This document shows positions 16,988 through 26,959 of a stretch of DNA of 64,000 nucleotides, piece by piece. Position 1 is the first letter of the stretch, and each line of letters starts with the position of its first letter. The position numbers and the translations under genes are program-made. Origin of the DNA: Leifsonia soli (lineage in GTDB: Bacteria > Actinomycetota > Actinomycetes > Actinomycetales > Microbacteriaceae). The notes under the pieces were generated by a model. The model was not told the DNA's origin and searched no databases. It saw nothing but the letters and a program-made list of their open reading frames with translations. The stretch covers positions 682,001 through 746,000 of the forward strand of contig NZ_JACCBJ010000001.1 in assembly GCF_013408745.1 (NCBI RefSeq), read 5' to 3'.

Positions 16988-19114
16988 ATGGACGAGAAGA
17001 ACGAGCACACAGCGGTCCACGACCACGGGAGCCACGGGCATAACGACCACGCGGCGCACGATCACGCCGAGCACGACCATTCGGAGCACGCGGGTCACGA
17101 CCATGACCACTCGGGTCACGAGGGTCACGCCGGTCATGACCACTCCGGTCACGCCGGCCACGACCCGGCGATCTTCCGCCGCAAGTTCTGGCTGACGCTC
17201 GTCCTCACCATCCCGACGCTGGTGTTCTCGACGGGGCTGCAGGAGATCCTGGGTCTCGACGGGCCCCGATTCCCCGGCAGCCAGTACATCCCCGCGGTGT
17301 TCGGCGTCGCGATCTTCTTCTACGGCGGCCTGGTCTTCCTTCGCGGGGCCGTGGACGAGCTGAAGGCCAAGCAGCCGGGCATGATGACCCTCATCTCGCT
17401 GGCCATCGTCGTCGCCTTCGGGTACAGCGTCGCCGTGACCCTGGGCCTGCCCGGCATGGACTTCTGGTGGGAGCTGGCCACCCTCATCCTGATCATGCTG
17501 CTCGGTCACTGGATCGAGATGTCCGCCGTCATGGGGGCGCAGGATGCCCTCGGCGAGCTGGCCAAGCTGCTGCCCGACACCGCCGAGCGGGTCTCCGACA
17601 TCCACGCGGAGCCCGTCGCCGTCCCGGTCTCCGACCTGCGGGTGGGCGAACTGGTGCGCGTCCGCCCCGGTGCTGCCGTGCCCGCCGACGGCGAGATCGT
17701 CGACGGCCGGAGCGACCTGGACGAGTCCCTCCTCACCGGGGAGTCGAAGCCCGTGACGCGCGGGCCGGGGGAGCAGGTCGTCGCCGGCAGCATCTCCGGC
17801 AGCGGCTCGCTCGTCGTCCGCGTCGGGCGCACCGGTGGGGACACCGCGCTCGCCGGCATCATGAAGCTCGTCGCCGACGCCCAGGCGAGCAAGTCGGGCA
17901 CCCAGGTGCTCGCCGACCGTGCGGCCGCCTGGCTGTTCTACGTCGCGCTCGCCGTCGCCACGGTCACGCTGATCGCCTGGACCCTGCTGCGTCCAGGTGA
18001 CCCGGCGTTCGTCCTGGAGCGGGTCGTGACCGTGCTCATCATCGCCTGCCCCCACGCGCTGGGCCTCGCCATCCCGCTTGTCGCGCAGATCTCGACTGCC
18101 ATCGGCGCCCGGAACGGCCTGCTGATCCGCGACCGCCACGCGATGGAGGACGCCCGCCGCGTCGACGTCGTCCTGTTCGACAAGACCGGGACCCTGACCG
18201 AGGGCCGCCAGGGCGTGGCCGCGGCAGTCGCAGAGGACGGCGATGCCGACGCGCTGCTGGCGCTCGCCGCTGCGGTGGAGGCGCCGGCGGAGCATCCGAT
18301 CGGCGCGGCCATCGTCCGCGAGGCCCGCCAGCGCGGGCTGACGATCGCGCCGGTGTCGGGCTTCGAAGCCCTCGGCGGTCGCGGCGCGTCCGCGGTGGTC
18401 GATGGTCAGCGTGTCGCCGTCGGGGCGCCCCGCCTGCTCACCGAGGGCGGGCTGGCGGCGGGCGAGGCCGTCCGCGCGGCCGCCGACGAAGCCTCCGGCG
18501 CGGGTCAGACCGTCGTCTACGTGCTCCGCGAGGAGCGCGTGGCCGGCATGATCGCGCTGGCCGACGTGGTCCGCCCGGAGTCGCGGGAGGCCGTCCGGTC
18601 GCTGCGCGACCGCGGCGTGCGCGTCGCGATGCTGACCGGCGACGCGCAGGCCGTCGCCGATGCGGTTGCCGCGCAGCTCGGCATCGACGAGGTGTTCGCC
18701 GAGGTGCTGCCGGGCGACAAGTCCGGCACCGTCGCCCGGCTGCAGGCCGACGGTTCCCGCGTCGCGATGGTGGGCGATGGCGTCAACGACGCCCCGGCCC
18801 TCGCTCAGGCGGACGTCGGGATCGCGATCGGCGCCGGGACGGACGTGGCGATCGAGTCGGCCGGGGTGGTCCTCGCCTCGAGCGACCCCCGCGGCGTCGC
18901 GAAGGTGATCACGCTCTCCGCCGCGACCTACCGCAAGATGCTGCAGAACCTCGCCTGGGCCACCGGGTACAACGTGATCGCCCTGCCGCTCGCGGCCGGG
19001 GTCGCGATCGGCGTGGGAATCGTGGTGTCGCCGGCGTTCGGCGCCGTGCTCATGTCGCTCTCGACGATCGTCGTCGCGATCAACGCCCAGCTCCTCCGCC
19101 GCCTCCGGCTCTGA
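16988..19114 (+). CDS. copB: Copper-transporting P1B-type ATPase (CopB-like, CPH motif)
   Basis: A 708-residue P-type ATPase. The N-terminal 60 residues hold about twenty histidines in HDHSGH-like repeats, a metal-binding tail. The metal-site motif is Cys354-Pro355-His356, which marks the P1B-3 (CopB) class; phosphorylation motif DKTGT starts at Asp398, with TGES in the actuator domain and MVGDGVNDAPAL in the hinge. It should export copper from the cytoplasm. ATG chosen because it follows GAGAG and the palindrome; an upstream in-frame start at 16949 would overlap the operator. Single gene with a hairpin after it. Confidence 0.92.
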   Translation: MDEKNEHTAVHDHGSHGHNDHAAHDHAEHDHSEHAGHDHDHSGHEGHAGHDHSGHAGHDPAIFRRKFWLTLVLTIPTLVFSTGLQEILGLDGPRFPGSQYIPAVFGVAIFFYGGLVFLRGAVDELKAKQPGMMTLISLAIVVAFGYSVAVTLGLPGMDFWWELATLILIMLLGHWIEMSAVMGAQDALGELAKLLPDTAERVSDIHAEPVAVPVSDLRVGELVRVRPGAAVPADGEIVDGRSDLDESLLTGESKPVTRGPGEQVVAGSISGSGSLVVRVGRTGGDTALAGIMKLVADAQASKSGTQVLADRAAAWLFYVALAVATVTLIAWTLLRPGDPAFVLERVVTVLIIACPHALGLAIPLVAQISTAIGARNGLLIRDRHAMEDARRVDVVLFDKTGTLTEGRQGVAAAVAEDGDADALLALAAAVEAPAEHPIGAAIVREARQRGLTIAPVSGFEALGGRGASAVVDGQRVAVGAPRLLTEGGLAAGEAVRAAADEASGAGQTVVYVLREERVAGMIALADVVRPESREAVRSLRDRGVRVAMLTGDAQAVADAVAAQLGIDEVFAEVLPGDKSGTVARLQADGSRVAMVGDGVNDAPALAQADVGIAIGAGTDVAIESAGVVLASSDPRGVAKVITLSAATYRKMLQNLAWATGYNVIALPLAAGVAIGVGIVVSPAFGAVLMSLSTIVVAINAQLLRRLRL

Positions 19115-19140
19115 CCGCCGGAGTCCGACGCCCCGACACC

Positions 19141-19173
19141 CCGGCGCCCCGTCTTTCGCAGGCGGGGCGCCGG
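19141..19173 (+). terminator. Hairpin terminator after copper ATPase gene
   Basis: Perfect 11-bp stem CCGGCGCCCCG (19141-19151) with CGGGGCGCCGG (19163-19173) and an 11-base loop, just before the next gene. No T run follows, as is usual for actinobacterial terminators. Confidence 0.6.
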
Positions 19174-19191
19174 TGTGTCATCATCGGGAGC

Positions 19192-20094
19192 GTGACCGCA
19201 CTCCCGCGGGCCGTCGTCGTCGCGGTCAACCCCATGGCGTCCTTCGGCCGCCGGCGCGAGGTCGGTCCGCGCGTGATCGAGCGCCTGAGCGATGCCGGCC
19301 ACCATGTCGTCGCCATGGGCGAGGCGAACATCGAGCTTCTCCGCCGGGAGACGGCACGCGCGCTGAAGGACGGCGCCGACGCGCTCGTCGTCGTCGGCGG
19401 CGACGGGATGGCCAATCTCGGCATCGATCTCGTGGCGGACACGGGCATCCCGCTCGGGATCGTGCCGAGCGGCACCGGCAACGATCTGGCCGACGGCCTG
19501 GGCATCCCGATCGACGATACCGAAGCGGCCATCGACCGGCTGCTGGACGCGCTGCAGCGCGAGCCGCGCACCATCGACGCCGGGACCATCCGCCGCGGCG
19601 AGCTGACCACGTGGTTCGGCTGCGTCGTGTCGGCCGGGTTCGATGCCACGGTCAATGAGCGCGCCAACCTCATGTCGCGCCCGCGGGGCCGCAGCCGGTA
19701 CGTCATCGCCCTGCTGCGCGAACTCGCGACGCTCAGGCCTCGGCCGTACCGCATCCATGCCGACGGCCGGAGCATCGAGGTGGACGCCATGCTCGTCTCG
19801 GTCGCGAACAACCGCTCGCTGGGCGGCGGGATGCGGATCGTTCCGGACGCCGACCTCTCCGACGGTCTGCTCGACCTGTTCGTTGTCGGGCCGATGTCGC
19901 GGCTGCGTTTCCTTCGCCTGTTCCCGAAGGTGTTCCGCGGCGAGCACACCGGCCTTCCCGAGGTGAGCATCCTGCGCGTCTCGTCCGTCCGGATCGAGGC
20001 GGAGGGGGTCGTCGCCTACGCCGATGGTGAGCGGATCGGGCCGCTCCCGGTTGAGGTCTCGGTCGCGGCCGGAGCGCTCCGCGTCCTCGCCTGA
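19192..20094 (+). CDS. Diacylglycerol/lipid kinase family protein
   Basis: A 300-residue member of the DAGK/YegS/BmrU lipid-kinase family. The nucleotide loop GGDGM sits at residues 69-73 and PSGTGNDLADGLGIP follows at about 94, both typical. The C-terminal half is the usual beta-sandwich (DGLLDLFVVGPMSR, YADGERIGPLPVEV). It probably phosphorylates a membrane lipid or polyprenol-type substrate; which one is not visible. GTG start with GGGAG upstream. Single gene upstream of tRNA-Glu. Confidence 0.88.
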   Translation: MTALPRAVVVAVNPMASFGRRREVGPRVIERLSDAGHHVVAMGEANIELLRRETARALKDGADALVVVGGDGMANLGIDLVADTGIPLGIVPSGTGNDLADGLGIPIDDTEAAIDRLLDALQREPRTIDAGTIRRGELTTWFGCVVSAGFDATVNERANLMSRPRGRSRYVIALLRELATLRPRPYRIHADGRSIEVDAMLVSVANNRSLGGGMRIVPDADLSDGLLDLFVVGPMSRLRFLRLFPKVFRGEHTGLPEVSILRVSSVRIEAEGVVAYADGERIGPLPVEVSVAAGALRVLA

Positions 20095-20122
20095 GCGACG
20101 CGCCCGGGAGGGAGCCGCCGTT

Positions 20123-20152
20123 TTGGCAGTGCAGGCCCATCTGTGGCATGAT
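20123..20152 (+). promoter_or_regulatory. Probable tRNA-Glu promoter
   Basis: TTGGCA (20123-20128) as -35 and CATGAT (20147-20152) as -10 with an 18-base spacer; the tRNA begins 17 bases after the -10 box. Confidence 0.55.
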
Positions 20153-20168
20153 CTTCTAGTTGCCAGAC

Positions 20169-20244
20169 GGCCCCATCGTCTAGCGGCCTAGGACGTCGCC
20201 CTCTCACGGCGGTAACGCGGGTTCAAATCCCGCTGGGGTCACCA
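20169..20244 (+). tRNA. tRNA-Glu (anticodon CTC)
   Basis: Acceptor arm GGCCCCA pairs with TGGGGTC (one G-T pair). The anticodon loop carries CTC between a CGCC/GGCG-type stem, and the T arm has GGTTCAAATCC. The order and the ATCGTCTAG D-loop region match bacterial tRNA-Glu. The 3' CCA is encoded (20242-20244). The accessory pair downstream makes the tRNA a possible integration site, but no repeat of its 3' end was found. Confidence 0.95.
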
Positions 20245-20246
20245 AC

Positions 20247-20299
20247 AGCCCGCTTCCCTTGTGAACACAGGAATGTGAACACCGGGAAGCGGGCTTTTT
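20247..20299 (+). terminator. Rho-independent terminator after tRNA-Glu
   Basis: Perfect 12-bp stem AGCCCGCTTCCC (20247-20258) with GGGAAGCGGGCT (20284-20295) followed by a T run. The loop contains TGTGAACA twice. Confidence 0.85.
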
Positions 20300-20341
20300 C
20301 GTTGCCGGCGAAGTGCCCTCGAATGCGGTTGCGTGCCCGTT

Positions 20342-20905
20342 CTATCGCAAGTCGACCGCAGGAGGCCTCCGAACGTCGGGCACGCCGACCCGCAGAATGT
20401 CTTCGAGCATGTCGTACGCGCGCGGAGGCGGAAGCTCGCCCGGATACTGGGACTCGAAGACGGCCTCTGCCTCGTCCGCCGAATCGATGTCGAGGTAGGC
20501 GAGGAGGACGGCTACGTCATCGTCGTCACGTCCGCGCCGTGCCGCCTTCAATTTCATTGCGAGCAGGCAGGGTGGGGTGGCCACCCACACGGAGACCGTG
20601 TCGTCGTCGTGGATGGCCTCCCAGTGGTCGTCGCCGGCGAACGGTATGAACCCTGCCGCTGCCGTGTTGAGCCAATCGGTCGGCCATCCGTGCTCGGCCG
20701 AGATCGACCGGACGATCTCATCGAGGTCGGTATCGGTGCTGATTGACGCGTCGACGTCGGGCGTGATCCGACGGTCCTCGAAGTAGCGCAACATGATCGC
20801 CGCTCCGCCCACAATCCTGATCGTTGCGTGTGCTCCTCGGTCGTGCAGCTCTCGGACCAGCTGGCGCAAGCCGGCGATGACGTCATCGCGACGGAGGGAT
20901 ACCAC
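20342..20905 (-). CDS. Nucleotidyltransferase-like protein (DUF6036/AbiEii-type), probable toxin
   Basis: A 187-residue protein with the minimal nucleotidyltransferase pattern: VGGAAIMLRY at about 32-41, then RRITPDVDAS with the TxDxD catalytic-type acidic pair. The later LAMKLKAARRGRDDDDVAVLL segment is typical of AbiEii/DUF6036 proteins. Such proteins act as nucleotidyl-transferring toxins when paired with a DNA-binding antitoxin. Its GTG start comes one base after the stop of the upstream HTH gene, so the two are co-translated. Toxin activity is inferred from family and context. Confidence 0.75.
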   Translation of the reverse strand: MVSLRRDDVIAGLRQLVRELHDRGAHATIRIVGGAAIMLRYFEDRRITPDVDASISTDTDLDEIVRSISAEHGWPTDWLNTAAAGFIPFAGDDHWEAIHDDDTVSVWVATPPCLLAMKLKAARRGRDDDDVAVLLAYLDIDSADEAEAVFESQYPGELPPPRAYDMLEDILRVGVPDVRRPPAVDLR

Positions 20906-20906
20906 G

Positions 20907-21479
20907 TCACACGCTCCGCAGCGTGTCGCGGGGAATCAGTACGCGTTTACGGAGGAATGCGTCGGGCACGTCCTTCGGGTCCACGGTTGTGACGTACCGG
21001 GAGCCGGTGAAGACAGTCGGAACGTCGAGCGGCTCGGTCGCCGAGACCCAAAGAGGGATCGGTGAGCTGGTCTCGCGCAGATGGTGCTCTGTCACCGCCG
21101 CGAGGGCGGCGTCGAACAGTCGACTGCCGGTCGGCTCCGGGGGGAAGGCGGCGAGCACGACCCGGTTGACAGCGTCCTCCGCGCCCAGCGCGTCGTTGTA
21201 GGCGAGCCAGATGCGGAACGCCTCGGCGTCGTCGGATCCCCTCAGGGCGCGTCGGATTCCTGCGCTCACCTCGAGCGCACCAGGCCGTGTCGTGGGGATG
21301 GCCGCCAACCGCGCATCCGATGCGCGGAGGATGCGGTCGAGCTTGTCGGCACGCGGTGAACGACGGCCGCTCTCGATGACCGACAGGTTGGAGGCGGCCT
21401 CACCTGTCCTCGAGGCAATGATCGTCTGCGGGATGCGCCGCGAGCGGCGTACGGATCCGGCGATCTCTGCAATCGACAT
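20907..21479 (-). CDS. HTH regulator, probable antitoxin partner
   Basis: A 190-residue protein. Residues about 1-62 form an Xre-type helix-turn-helix (IAEIAGSVRRSRRIPQTIIASRTGEAASNLSVIESGRRSPRADKL split over two helices); the C-terminal 120 residues are an unassigned domain ending in RKRVLIPRDTLRSV. A palindrome 13-28 bases before its ATG suits autorepression. It is followed after one base by the nucleotidyltransferase gene. Order (antitoxin first), coupling and operator all fit a toxin-antitoxin operon. G+C is lower than the window average, suggesting transfer. Confidence 0.75.
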   Translation of the reverse strand: MSIAEIAGSVRRSRRIPQTIIASRTGEAASNLSVIESGRRSPRADKLDRILRASDARLAAIPTTRPGALEVSAGIRRALRGSDDAEAFRIWLAYNDALGAEDAVNRVVLAAFPPEPTGSRLFDAALAAVTEHHLRETSSPIPLWVSATEPLDVPTVFTGSRYVTTVDPKDVPDAFLRKRVLIPRDTLRSV

Positions 21480-21491
21480 GGCGCCTCCAAC

Positions 21492-21507
21492 TTATCGTTT
21501 CCGATAA
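21492..21507. promoter_or_regulatory. Palindromic operator of the HTH/nucleotidyltransferase pair
   Basis: TTATCG-TTTC-CGATAA, perfect 6-bp arms, placed 13 bases before the HTH gene start, where a bound HTH protein would block the promoter. Confidence 0.65.
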
Positions 21508-21524
21508 CTATATCAGGAGACGAC

Positions 21525-21657
21525 CTACAGCGTGATGACGCTGACCTGGTCCTTTCCGCGGTCCTTCGCGGTCGGTGTTCTGGCAGACGATGTTGAACTC
21601 GTCGCCGCCGGAGCGGCACACCAGGTCGTCGCCGCCGACGGGATCGCGCCGGCTCAC
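21525..21657 (-). pseudogene. Possible frameshifted small gene remnant
   Basis: A GTG overlapping the stop of the KTSC gene (21654-21657) opens a frame reading DPVGGDDLVCRSGGDEFNIV and then CQNT. After that the same strand reads AKDRGKDQVSVITL then stop (21525-21527) in a second frame. This suggests one short protein with a frameshift between the parts. No family recognised; it could also be chance. Confidence 0.35.
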
Positions 21658-21881
21658 CGGGTTGCGGCCCCGGGCATCCACTCCTCGGGGTAGTGGTCGC
21701 GCACCTCGGCGTTGAAGTAGGAGCCCGCCGACCCGGCGGCGCGCAGCTCGCGCCAGACCCGCGCGGGCACCAGGAAGTAGCGGTACACCTCGCCCGACAC
21801 GAACTCGATCTCGAGCGTCCGCACCGACGGGTCGTAGCCGGCTGCGGCGATCACCGAGCTGTCGAAGGCCTCGCGTTCCAC
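21654..21881 (-). CDS. KTSC domain protein
   Basis: A 75-residue single-domain KTSC protein: SSVIAAAGYDPSVRTLEIEFVSG, then a VYRYFLVPARVWRELRAAGSAGSYFN-like core written here in parts (VYRYFLVP, GSAGSYFN) matches the family, which normally ends with a short F/Y-N segment. KTSC domains are found alone or fused to lysyl-tRNA-synthetase-like or phage proteins; their function is unclear, with RNA binding suggested. Divergent from the riboswitch/terC transcript. Confidence 0.75.
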   Translation of the reverse strand: MEREAFDSSVIAAAGYDPSVRTLEIEFVSGEVYRYFLVPARVWRELRAAGSAGSYFNAEVRDHYPEEWMPGAATR

Positions 21882-21925
21882 GTCGGCACCCTACGCCCGG
21901 CCTCCGACGGCACTAGGATGTCGGA

Positions 21926-22091
21926 AGCGAAGGGGAGTATCCCGAACGGCTCGACAACAGGTGCGAACCTGCGCGACGCCGGCGCTGTGCACGTCATCAC
22001 GGTCCGCGACGAAGGGGGCCCGGGCACAGCGGCACCATCAGGTGCGGGAGAGACTTTCGGTGGATGTCCCGCGCCCTTCGAAAGGTCCCCA
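21926..22091 (+). ncRNA. yybP-ykoY family (Mn2+) riboswitch before terC
   Basis: A 166-base leader between a -10 box TAGGAT (21914-21919) and the terC GTG. It has the 5' conserved AAGGGGAGTATCCCGAACGG segment and the 3' GAGAGACTTTCGG segment that bracket yybP-ykoY riboswitches, plus GTCATCACGG between them. This class senses Mn2+ and commonly precedes TerC/YkoY and MntP genes. GACTTTCG (22052-22059) can pair with CGAAAGGTC (22079-22087), which includes the terC ribosome site AAAGG, so translation control is likely. Recognised by eye; not run through a covariance model. Confidence 0.72.
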
Positions 22092-23159
22092 GTGCACACC
22101 GCTCTTCCCCTCTGGTTCGAGATCGGCTCCTTCGTCGTCCTCCTGCTGATCCTCGCCTTCGACCTCCTGATCATCTTCAAGAGGCCGCACATCCCGAGCC
22201 CGCGCGAGTCGGCGCTCTGGGTCGGGTTCTACGTGGCGCTCGCGCTGATCTTCGCGCTGCTGATGCTGCTGGTCGGGGATGCGGAGCACGCGGGGCAGTT
22301 CCTCGCCGGGTGGCTGACGGAGTACAGCCTCAGCATCGACAACCTGTTCGTGTTCGTGATCATCATGGGCAGGTTCGCCGTGCCGAGGAAGTACCAGCAG
22401 GAAGTGCTCATGGTGGGCATCATCCTGGCGCTGATCTTCCGCGGCGTCTTCATCCTGCTCGGGGCCGGCCTGATCGCCAGCTTCAGCGCGATCTTCTACC
22501 TGTTCGGCGCTTTCCTGCTGTGGACGGCGTTCAACCAGGCCTTCGGCAAGCACGACGACGAGGGCGCGGAGGACTCCTGGTTCATCAGGTTCGCCCGAAA
22601 GCACCTGAAGGTGTCGACCCAGTACAACGGCAACAAACTCCGCACGGTGGTGGATGGTCGCCGGATGTTCACACCGCTCATCATCGTGTTCATCGCCCTG
22701 GGCACCACCGACCTGCTGTTCGCCCTCGACTCCATCCCCGCCATCTTCGGCATCACCCAGAGCCCGTTCATCGTGTTCACGGCCAACGTGTTCGCCCTGA
22801 TGGGCCTCCGGCAGCTCTACTTCCTGCTCGGGCACCTGCTCGACAAGCTGGTGTACCTCAAGTACGGGATCGCGTTCATCCTCGCCTTCATCGGCGTCAA
22901 GTTGGTGTTCCACGCCATGCACGAGAACGAGCTCCCGTTCATCAACGGCGGCGAGCACATCGAGTGGGCGCCCGACATCAGCACCTGGACCTCGCTGCTG
23001 GTGATCGTCGGAGCCATGGTTGTCGCTACGATTGCAAGTCTGGTGAAGCTGCGGATGAGCGGCACCAGCGTCGCCGAGGCCATTCACGGCGACGAATCCG
23101 ACGAGGACGAGGCCGAGGAAACGGTCGTCGACGGCACGCAGGAGGACCCCCGCACATGA
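22092..23159 (+). CDS. TerC family integral membrane protein
   Basis: A 355-residue TerC/Alx protein with seven to nine hydrophobic segments. LSIDNLFVFVIIMGRF and GTTDLLFALDSIPAIFGIT contain the paired acidic residues that define the family, now thought to export Mn2+ or supply metal to exported proteins. The C-terminal tail is acidic (GDESDEDEAEET). GTG start at 22092 follows AAAGG, which the riboswitch can sequester. Its stop overlaps the PP2C phosphatase start (ATGA), so Mn2+ control may extend to the signalling genes downstream. Confidence 0.92.
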   Translation: MHTALPLWFEIGSFVVLLLILAFDLLIIFKRPHIPSPRESALWVGFYVALALIFALLMLLVGDAEHAGQFLAGWLTEYSLSIDNLFVFVIIMGRFAVPRKYQQEVLMVGIILALIFRGVFILLGAGLIASFSAIFYLFGAFLLWTAFNQAFGKHDDEGAEDSWFIRFARKHLKVSTQYNGNKLRTVVDGRRMFTPLIIVFIALGTTDLLFALDSIPAIFGITQSPFIVFTANVFALMGLRQLYFLLGHLLDKLVYLKYGIAFILAFIGVKLVFHAMHENELPFINGGEHIEWAPDISTWTSLLVIVGAMVVATIASLVKLRMSGTSVAEAIHGDESDEDEAEETVVDGTQEDPRT

Positions 23160-23971
23160 GCTCTGTCGTCGGCGTGACCCTCCGGAGCGACACGGGTGCG
23201 GTCCGGCACGTCAACGAGGACAGCGCTCTGGCGCAGGATCCGGTGTTCGTCGTCGCCGACGGCATGGGCGGTCACGCCCGCGGCGACCTGGCCAGCCGGA
23301 CGGCGGTGGAGAGCCTCGCACGCACGCTGCAGCCGGGCTCCCGCCCGACGCCCGACGAGGTGATCCGCGCCATCGACGAGGCGAACGCTGCCGTGCGGTC
23401 GCTCTCCGGCGCCGACGAATCGGGCGCCGCGGTGGCGGGCACGACCCTCGCGGGCATCGTCCGCGTCCGCGTGCCGGAGCTGGCGACGGAGCAGTGGATG
23501 GTCGTCAACGTCGGCGACTCGCGCGTCTACGCGTGGGACGGCCGCGCGCTGCGCCAGCTGACCGTCGACCACTCCGCTGTCCAGGAGCTGGTGGATGCCG
23601 GACTCATCACCGAGGCGCAGGCGGCGGTGCACCCGGAGCGCAACGTCATCACGCGCGCCCTCGGCGCGGAGGATTTCGTGGACACCGACAGCGAGCTGGT
23701 CGCCGAGGACGGACGGCAGATCTTCCTGATCTGCTCCGACGGCCTGACCCGCGAACTGAGCGATGGGAGGATCGCCGAGATCCTCGCCCAGGGGCCGTCC
23801 GATCCTGCCTCCGCTCTGGTGGACGCGGCGAACGAGGCCGGTGGCCACGACAACATCACCGTGATCGTGGTTGAATCGGTGACCGGGGAGGACGCAGCGG
23901 CCCCCGTCGACACGCGTGAACGCGCCGACGGCAGCGGCCGGGAGTTCGAAGACACGCAGCCGAGGGAGTAG
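23156..23971 (+). CDS. PP2C-family (PPM) Ser/Thr protein phosphatase
   Basis: A 271-residue PPM phosphatase that removes phosphate from Ser/Thr with two Mn2+/Mg2+ ions. Motifs: VRHVNEDSA at about 16-24, VVADGMGGHARGD with metal-binding Asp35 and Gly36, VNVGDSRVYAW, CSDGLTREL and the C-terminal GGHDNITVIVVE with the last metal Asp/Asn. It has no membrane segment; a short acidic tail follows the domain. Overlaps terC by ATGA, with GGAGGA upstream, and is followed after seven bases by the FHA gene. It is probably the antagonist of the kinase two genes on. Confidence 0.93.
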   Translation: MSSVVGVTLRSDTGAVRHVNEDSALAQDPVFVVADGMGGHARGDLASRTAVESLARTLQPGSRPTPDEVIRAIDEANAAVRSLSGADESGAAVAGTTLAGIVRVRVPELATEQWMVVNVGDSRVYAWDGRALRQLTVDHSAVQELVDAGLITEAQAAVHPERNVITRALGAEDFVDTDSELVAEDGRQIFLICSDGLTRELSDGRIAEILAQGPSDPASALVDAANEAGGHDNITVIVVESVTGEDAAAPVDTRERADGSGREFEDTQPRE

Positions 23972-23978
23972 GTCGTCC

Positions 23979-25270
<1,292 letters not shown>

Positions 25271-25274
<4 letters not shown>

Positions 25275-26959
25275 GGCGCATGGCCTCGCAGCCGCCCGCG
25301 CTCGACGGCTTCCACTTCATCCGGCTTCTCGGATCGGGTGGGTTCTCGGACGTCTTCCTCTACGAGCAGCAGCTGCCCAAGCGCAGCGTCGCCGTGAAGG
25401 TGCTGCTGACGGACGGCGTCGACGAGTCGGCGCGCGCGCGGTTCGTGGCCGAGGCCAACGTCATGGCCCGGCTCTCCGCGCATCCGTACATCGTCACGAT
25501 CTTCCACGCGGGTGTCGCGGGCGACGACCGCCCCTTCCTCGTCATGGAGTACTGCTCCGGTCCGTCTCTGGCCGACCGGCTGAAGCGCGAGCGGATCGGC
25601 GTCGAGGACGCCCTGCGCACCGGCGTGCGGCTGTCGAGCGCGGTCGCGACCGCGCACGCGGCGGGCATCCTGCACCGGGACATCAAGCCGGCGAACGTGC
25701 TCACTAACGCGCTCGGCTGGCCGGCGCTGACCGACTTCGGCATCGCCTCCGCGCTCGAGGAGCTCCCGGTGCACACGACGACGCTCTCGGAGCTGCGGAG
25801 CTCGCCCTCCGACACCGCGACCTCCGGCAGCCGCAGCGTGGGCCTCAGCGTGCCGTGGTCTCCTCCGGAGATGTTCTCGGACGACCCGGACCCGGACGTG
25901 CGCAGCGACATCTTCTCGCTCGCCGCGACCGTGCACACCCTGCTCGCCGGGCGCACGCCGTTCGAGGTGCCCGGGCGCTCCAACGGCACCCTCGACCTCA
26001 TGGGACGCATCGAGCGCGGGATGATCACGCCGCTCGACCGGCCGGACGTCCCTGCGTCGCTGACCGCGGTCCTGCGCCGGGGCATGGCGACCCGCCGGGA
26101 GGACCGCTACCAGACCGCCGTCGACTTCGCCCGGGCGCTGCAGCGCGTCGAGCTGGAGCTGGGCCTCGCGCCGACGAGCATCGACGTCCCGAACCTCAGC
26201 CTGGGCGATGCGCGACCCGGACCGTCCGCCGACGGCGGTGAGCAGGAGACGCGGGCGCGCTCGGTGGCCACGATCCGGGCCCAGCCCGCCGCGCCGAAGC
26301 CGGCCGATCCGCCTCCTGCGGCAGAGCCCGCCGCCTCTGCACCAGCGCATGCCGAGCCTGAGGCGACGCGCGTCCGCGGCGTCGTGCCGATCACGCCGCA
26401 GCCGTCCGCCCGCACCGGGCCGCGAGACGAGAAGCCCGCGGCGGAATCCGTGGAGGAGCACACCGTCCTCCGCTCCCGCCCGTCCGCCGACGCGGCCGAG
26501 GGGACCGGGGAGTCCGCGGAGGACGCCGCCACCGCCCCGCACGACCCGCGGCGCCGCCTGCTCGCCTGGATCGGCGCAGGCGCCGCGGCCGTCGTCGTCC
26601 TCGCGGTCGTGGCAGCCGTCGTGGTGAACCTGGTCGCGCCGCCCGCCGCATCCACCGGACCGGGCGCGCGACCCGGCGACGGCGGCAGCATCGCCGTCAC
26701 CGTCGTACCGCCTCCCGTCCTGGTCTCGGCCGTCCGCGCGCCGGACGGCGCCAGCGCCACCTTCACGTGGAAGACGGCGGACGCGCAGAAGGACGACCAG
26801 TTCACCTGGCAGCAGGAGGGCACGACCAACGGGCCGTCCGTGACGGCCGACCGGACGGTCACGCTCACGAACCTGACGCCGGGCGTCCCCGTCTGCATCG
26901 ACGTCGCGACCGTCCGGGCCGGACGCACCTCCGAGCAGCTGAAGGCGTGCGCCCCGTGA
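25271..26959 (+). CDS. Membrane-anchored Ser/Thr protein kinase (PknB type)
   Basis: A 562-residue kinase. The catalytic domain covers about 10-300: GSGGFSDVFL (ATP loop, 21-30), Lys43 in VAVKV, HRDIKPANVL with catalytic Asp137, and DFG at Asp155. The next 130 residues are a Pro/Ala/Glu-rich juxtamembrane linker. One membrane helix lies at about 430-455. The outside part is a single FN3-like domain of about 90 residues (VTVVPPPVLVSAV ... TNLTPGVPVCIDVAT), not the PASTA repeats of classical PknB. Starts in the FHA gene stop (ATGA) and shares GTGA with the FHA-HTH gene. In bifidobacterial PFNA clusters the kinase sits beside the same partner genes. Confidence 0.92.

Noticed and set aside
17040..17160. 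Repeated GACCACxxGGxCAC DNA at the copB start as a CRISPR-like or operator array
   Set aside because: The repeats are irregular and simply encode the His-rich tail in frame.
20169..21900. A genomic island with tRNA-Glu 3' end as attachment site
   Set aside because: No second copy of the tRNA 3' end, no integrase and only two accessory genes were found; kept only as a small accessory patch.
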